From Bryoerythrophyllum caledonicum (lineage: Eukaryota; Streptophyta; Bryopsida; Pottiales; Pottiaceae), in assembly GCA_963971425.1 (NCBI GenBank), contig OZ020516.1:34460199-34524198 (forward strand): a stretch of DNA of 64,000 nucleotides, in the 5' to 3' direction. Position numbers and translations under genes: made by a program. Below, piece after piece: positions 59,332 to 64,000 of the stretch; position 1 is the stretch's first letter; every line of letters starts with the position of its first letter. The notes beneath the pieces are model-generated. The model worked only from the letters and a program-made list of their open reading frames with translations, did not search any database and was not told where the DNA came from.

Positions 59332-62300
59332 TCAGCTGGAGTCAGTATCGTCAGAAAAACTATCACTACGCTCCGAGCTACTAACGTTATCCTCCCCATC
59401 TATGAACGGACATGTAGTAACTCTACGTGAGACTACCATTTGAAGACGTTGAGGGGAATGTTGAAATGCCATGGCGTCTGTAATCTGGGCATCCCAGGGA
59501 TTCAAATGGAATCGTCGTGTGGGGCTCTTCACCTCCAACAACAATGAAGACAACACTCCAACATGAGTCCTATTCAATGATGCCATCAACGACGAAGGCC
59601 AACTGCACAAATTAAAGTCTCGTTAAGAATTTAAGCTTGAGACAAGCTAGAACTATAAACCGCATTCCAAAACTGGAACCGAATCAGGGTAGGACTTACT
59701 CACAACGTCTCTTGGGGACGGTCTTCACCTCTGGCTCGTTGTCATCAACCTCCAAGGGGCGCTTGCGAGAGCCCTCTGCCACCACCGGTGGCGGTGCTGA
59801 CTCGACCTCAACAATGTTAGGGACCAAAGGAAGAAGGACTTCTTCCACCAACTCTCGGTCCTCCTCCAGTGCCAAAATGTGCCGCTTTAACGCCTTGCAG
59901 GCCTTAATAGACGCCCCTTCATTAAAAAAAAATCATACAATGTTAGCATTAGAAAGCGAAAGTAAAACAAAAGAATTTTGTAATGGAATGAACTAACCAG
60001 TAGATGCTGTGAGATCTAGGACAATGTCCTCCTCTTGTGTGCACAGATCAATCAGAGCCTCCATGAGGTTTGTAGACTTTTCTCGCGCACCACGCCATGG
60101 TACGTCGCTATCCGCCCTCATAGTGAGCGTCTCTTGAGTAATAAGATTGGTCATGTGACCATCTGAAGACAGGTGAATCCCGTCTCTTTGTAGCTCCATC
60201 GTATCAAAGAATGAGAATGGAACCGCGGGATCCAGTTTCCTGACAAAGCACTTCACAAGGAAGCACTTGTGAGTGCGCTCAGGGTGGCCATCGCGGAAAA
60301 GTGGTAGCCCGTTGATGGCAAACACTTTGTCTCCTCGACAAATCCCGCCCAATCGGCCCAGGCTGAAAGTTCATTGGAGATGAACTTCGAATCCGGGTAG
60401 AACACGATAAGCGACGCCCCGTCACAAAGCAACGCCCCAACCATCTCAAAGGCCCGGTAAATCCAATGGGATTCTTTCTTCCCTCCGTCTGATAACCGGG
60501 TTGGAAGCTTGTTCCAATTCGGTACGTCGATGCCGCCATTAATGTCGGGAACCGGTAAATCCTCTGGTACGTCGAACAGTACCATATCTGCCAAACCTAG
60601 AGCGCAATCCAGAGCCTCATGTCGCCGATGCCGTGAGCCCGAGTGCTCCTTCAAAAACTTGCGAAGCTCCTTCCAAGCCTCTGGTTCGTCATCCTCCACA
60701 ACGACGCAGTCAAATAGAGACATAATGGAGAGGGCACTCTCACACATCACCTTCATAGCAGCAGAAGACTGAGGAAGATCAAATGACGGAATCGAATACA
60801 CCGTCTGAGAGGGCTTCACATCGAAGGTAGAAGAACGGCTGCTAGCTGAGGGTAAAATGCCCATCGTCAAAGTCACCGCAGGAGGGACTGCAAATCCTCC
60901 AAATCCCCCCAATTGACTAAATAGCTTCTGGGGCCCTTCCTTCGCCACCAACGCCGCGAACTCCTTGTACTTCTCCTTCGCCTCTTTCTTCTCCTTCTTC
61001 GAACTCTCCTTCTCCAGCCTAGCAGCCTCCCTCTCTTGTTCCTTGATTACTACCTTAGCCGCTTTCTCAGCAACCTTGGCTTTGGCCTTCTCGGATTGCT
61101 CCTCAGACGCTCCAAATGGAGCCGCCAACAAGGGAAGGACGTTGTCAACCACAGGAGGAACCGCAACGGACTCGCAGGCCACTCGAAGCTGGACCTCGTC
61201 TCCAGGTGTGGGATCCACCTCACGCATCTCCAAGTACAAGGGACATTGGAGGAGGTGGTGCACGAAAAACCGACGCCGCTGAGTATCTGTGAAGATACAG
61301 TCTGGAGCCGAAGTATCTATCCACTTTGTGAAGCGGATGGGTAGGTCTCCGGCTAACAAGGATCCATGGGCCACGAGCACCCTCCAAAAATACCGCATCA
61401 CTGCTCGCTTCAGAGCCTTCTCGCAACCGTCCTGCGCCATAAACTCCTCGCCCTTCGTGTAAGAGCCCCCCTTCCCAATGTAAGTAGAGAACACCTTAGT
61501 CCACATCGTCATGCTCTTTGCCTCAATCCATTTTCCAATGGCGAGAACGGGATTTGGTAGCCCTTCAATCTTAAGGACAATGTTGTCCTCAAGGAGAATC
61601 TCCGCGTAGAGCTTCTCAGACTCTTCCTCAAGCTATAAAACAAAATCCACATAGTTAGGAATTCATCATAGTACAATCATATAAAAAATCTGTGAATGTC
61701 AAGAAAGAGTGCACCTTACCCCAACCCAAAACACTGCCTTGTCAATCCAGCCACGAAGAACCTTATCTGACGCTGGCGAGGCAGGGAAGTTATACTCCAT
61801 CCTGCTGCTCTTGCTCATGTTCTACCACCTGCACCAGCGCGACTTGAATTTTGCAGCTACCCTAGCAGTGGCAATGAGTTGGAGTTTCTCGGGAGTCATC
61901 TCGGGCCGCACCTGGTAGACATCAAAGTGGCGATTCACCTAAATCACAATATCAACCATTAGAATGGAATTTACAATGTCATGAGTTAGGAAATCAATAT
62001 GGATGTTGTATAAATAAAGAAAATTTATCCTACCTCTTTGAAGAAATCCTCCCCGTTAGCCGGGTTGGCAATTGCCAACATCCGAGTGAGCATGGTCTGG
62101 CACGTCGTCTTCTTCTTTTGCACAGCTTCAGTGCAACGGCTCACCAACTCTACGGCACTTCCACGCCGATTTTCACTAACACCCGTGACCAAGGTGTCCT
62201 TGAACTTTTGAATCTGCTCCTCTTGAACAACAATCAGGTCCCGCTGTAGCCAACATAAGGACGTGGAAAGTTATAAAATTTAATGAAGGAATATTAAAAA

Positions 62301-63263
62301 TAGATATAAGCCAAGTGCTAGCTGGTCTCACACAATCATCACGTACCTCAAACATGAGCTTTACAAATGCTTCCAAGGTCATGTGATACCACTTTCGTTG
62401 TCCCTTCCTTGACCACTCAAGGACACTGACTTCGTAGTCTTCATCGCTGATGAGCCCCTTCAACTGCTCAAACTCTAAGAGACCGAAATGCTAAACACGC
62501 TCGACGTCGTGTGTCATGTGTTGCACGACGTGGTCAGCTTCTTTTTGCCTACGACAAAAGAATGTTACATTTTAGAAAATTTAAGTCCAATAGTATAAGA
62601 AACTGAAACAAACGAAGTTACGAGTATCTTAGTTCATGCATATCTGTTCAAGTCGGTCATCACGTTGAGCAAGATGTGACGGTTCTCGATAGTCGGCTCG
62701 ATAACCACGGCTCGTACTGGCACGTGAAAGGCAACATCGGATGGGTGCAGTTGGGAAATCGCCTCGGTCCAAGCCATGTGGCGATGATTACCATCCCACA
62801 CAAAGAAGAACTTCTCCGAATACGCCGAGAACTCCGAACGAGTCTTCAACAACTCCTCGAACTTCCGGTCCTCTTCTACCCAAAGCTCGGACCACGTTGA
62901 CCTGTCTGTTGGTTGCACCTGCTTCTTCACAAGGGAGAAACTCTTCACTGAAACGTAAAAACATGTAGAACCAGGCCGATATCCGTTGACGAACTCCCCC
63001 TTCAATTTCTCAACATCGCTCCGAAGAGGTAATCTAACCTCAGTCATGGGCACCATCCTACAGAGCGGAATGAGGAGATCACCTGCGATAGAGCAAATAC
63101 TGCTCTGTAGGATGTCGTAAGAGGTTCCACGGATGGACCTCTGCAAAGACTGAAGTGTTCGAGCAAGCCCATGCTCATCAACAAGTTCGTCCACGCTAGC
63201 GTCGTCCTCCACAATCTCAAGGTCCTCACCCGAAGAATTCGCCCTAGGTTCCAAAGCCTCAAC
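59332..63263 (-). pseudogene. ParB-like domain fused to a beta-class DNA methyltransferase-like domain, interrupted
   Basis: A multi-exon minus-strand gene. The first visible exon (63263 to about 62664; earlier exons may lie outside) has an acidic start, then FFVWDGNHRHMAW (62765-62803), which fits the ParB-type nuclease/partition motif D-G-x-H-R. Middle exons (62548-62350, about 62243-62036, 61938-61720, 61633 onward) are helical. A Lys/Glu-rich coiled coil follows (61110-60960, KEKKEAKEKYKEFAALVAK). The methyltransferase-like part has ADMVLFDVPED where motif IV (DPPY) is expected, GALLCDGASLIVFYPDSKF, KCFLVKCFVRKL and VLDLTASTGASIKACKALKR (motif I, split by an intron at 59997). IV before I is the beta-class order. 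A basic KRR and an acidic Ser/Asp tail end it (59604-59332). At least three interruptions suggest a decaying copy; an assembly or annotation artefact is possible. The DPPY-to-DVPE change suggests altered or lost catalysis. Confidence 0.65.
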
Positions 63264-63530
63264 CTGCAACCGTCATTCATTATAAACTAAAGTAAGATAC
63301 TCAGACCTATTAAACAATAAAATGAAATAAACAAAATACTAAAACTAGAAATCCATGGGCCCCAGTCCATCCCACAGCTCACCTCACAAACACAAGCCAC
63401 CCAAACCCCACCCCACGACCTCTCATGCACTCACTGACCACTCCCACATATTGCACATCCCGACACACACGCTCTAAGTGTGATGACTTAACTGAACGTC
63501 CTAACCAACAAACCAGGTGGAAAAATCAAC
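63264..63530. other. Region upstream of the ParB-methyltransferase exons
   Basis: Probably an intron or the promoter of the fusion gene. A CA-rich stretch at 63360-63480 contains the first copy of a direct repeat (CCACCCCACGACCTCTCATG, from about 63410). Confidence 0.45.
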
Positions 63531-63693
63531 GCGCGACCAAGCGCTCGCAAGCTGGGGAAGGATTCTAAAGATTTTTTGAAAATCAGTGACCCCTGAAAAT
63601 GGCTTTCGGATCTGAAAGCCATTTTCAGGGGTCACTGATTTTCGTAAAAAATCTTAAATCCCCTCCCTGCAAGCGAGTTCTTTGGTGCGCGCG
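63531..63693. repeat. Long palindrome with arms of about 78 bases
   Basis: The inner arms (63570-63610 and 63617-63660) are almost perfect complements around GGATCT. For example, AAAATCAGTGACCCCTGAAA pairs with its complement. The outer arms, GCGCGACCAAGCGCTCGCAA and its counterpart ending GGTGCGCGCGC, are diverged but clearly paired. A foldback MITE is the likely explanation; no target duplication was clear. Confidence 0.9.
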
Positions 63694-64000
63694 CTCTTAC
63701 TAGTTCAAATCACTTAGTTTCAAGCAAGCGCTACTGTACGAATTCCACGCATGCATGCCCCTGCTCGACCCCAAGCACTACAGTTCATGCAGTCTCATAC
63801 GAGCACTCAGCCCACCTCACGTACATAGTCCCCCCGAACCCCACCCCACGACCTCACATGCACTCACATTCAGACTCACATACCCAGGCTCACACTCATT
63901 CTTCCTCGTCATCAGCCCCCATCCCACGACTACTCACACCTCACCAACTCACAAGTGCACAAGAATATACTCTCCACGACCTCTCATGCACTCACAGTTC
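63694..64000. repeat. CA-rich region with direct repeats
   Basis: Words close to CCACCCCACGACCTC(T/A)CATG followed by CACTCAC occur at about 63410, 63842 and 63974, in the same orientation and on both sides of the palindrome. ACTCACA and CATACC-like words recur between them. No gene. Confidence 0.7.

Noticed and set aside
60965-61344. Plus-strand hydrophobic frames in the fusion gene
   Set aside because: They mirror the Lys/Glu-rich coiled coil; Phe/Leu/Ser-rich antisense of Lys/Glu codons is a known artefact.

Overview
The window looks like nuclear DNA of a land plant outside the seed plants, most likely a bryophyte. Four ordinary plant genes support this: plastid HSP90, 5-formyltetrahydrofolate cyclo-ligase, an alpha/beta-hydrolase methylesterase and a plant-type DHHC S-acyltransferase. 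All have short introns and lie in AT-rich, repeat-rich DNA. The companions are unusual for a flowering plant: several Tc1-like (DD34E) transposons, a Crypton-type tyrosine recombinase, a cellular reverse-transcriptase-related (rvt-like) gene and a ParB-like/DNA-methyltransferase fusion. The organism call is inference; no species-diagnostic sequence was identified.

Layout. 1-7.6 kb: decayed Tc1-like elements and a Tourist-like MITE. 7.6-19.3 kb: a gene island with plastid HSP90 (-), 5-FCL (+) and a secreted methylesterase (-) that carries a degenerate duplicate of one exon. 19.3-28.7 kb: no convincing genes, only MITEs, inverted repeats, tandem repeats and an AT-rich block. 28.7-31.5 kb: a Tc1-like element with about 590-bp composite terminal inverted repeats and a full-length transposase ORF whose first catalytic Asp is His. 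31.5-43.8 kb: LINE remnants, at least five MITE-like TIR elements and another Tc1-like fossil. 44.4-47.1 kb: an intact 877-codon intronless rvt-like gene, GC-richer than its surroundings. 47.3-51.8 kb: a TIR element, an ARF-GTPase pseudogene and a degenerate Crypton-type gene. 52.7-56.0 kb: DHHC S-acyltransferase (-). 59.3-63.3 kb: the ParB-like/beta-class methyltransferase fusion (-), interrupted in several places. 63.4-64 kb: a strong palindrome between direct repeats.

The housekeeping genes do not form a pathway; they act separately in plastid protein folding, folate metabolism, ester hydrolysis and membrane protein lipidation. The two most interesting loci are the rvt-like gene, which keeps all its polymerase aspartates and has no retroelement partners, and the ParB-methyltransferase fusion, whose architecture recalls prokaryotic or mobile-element proteins but which is split by spliceosomal introns. 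Exon borders were read by eye from splice signals and protein conservation. Family names come from recalled family motifs, not from any search.
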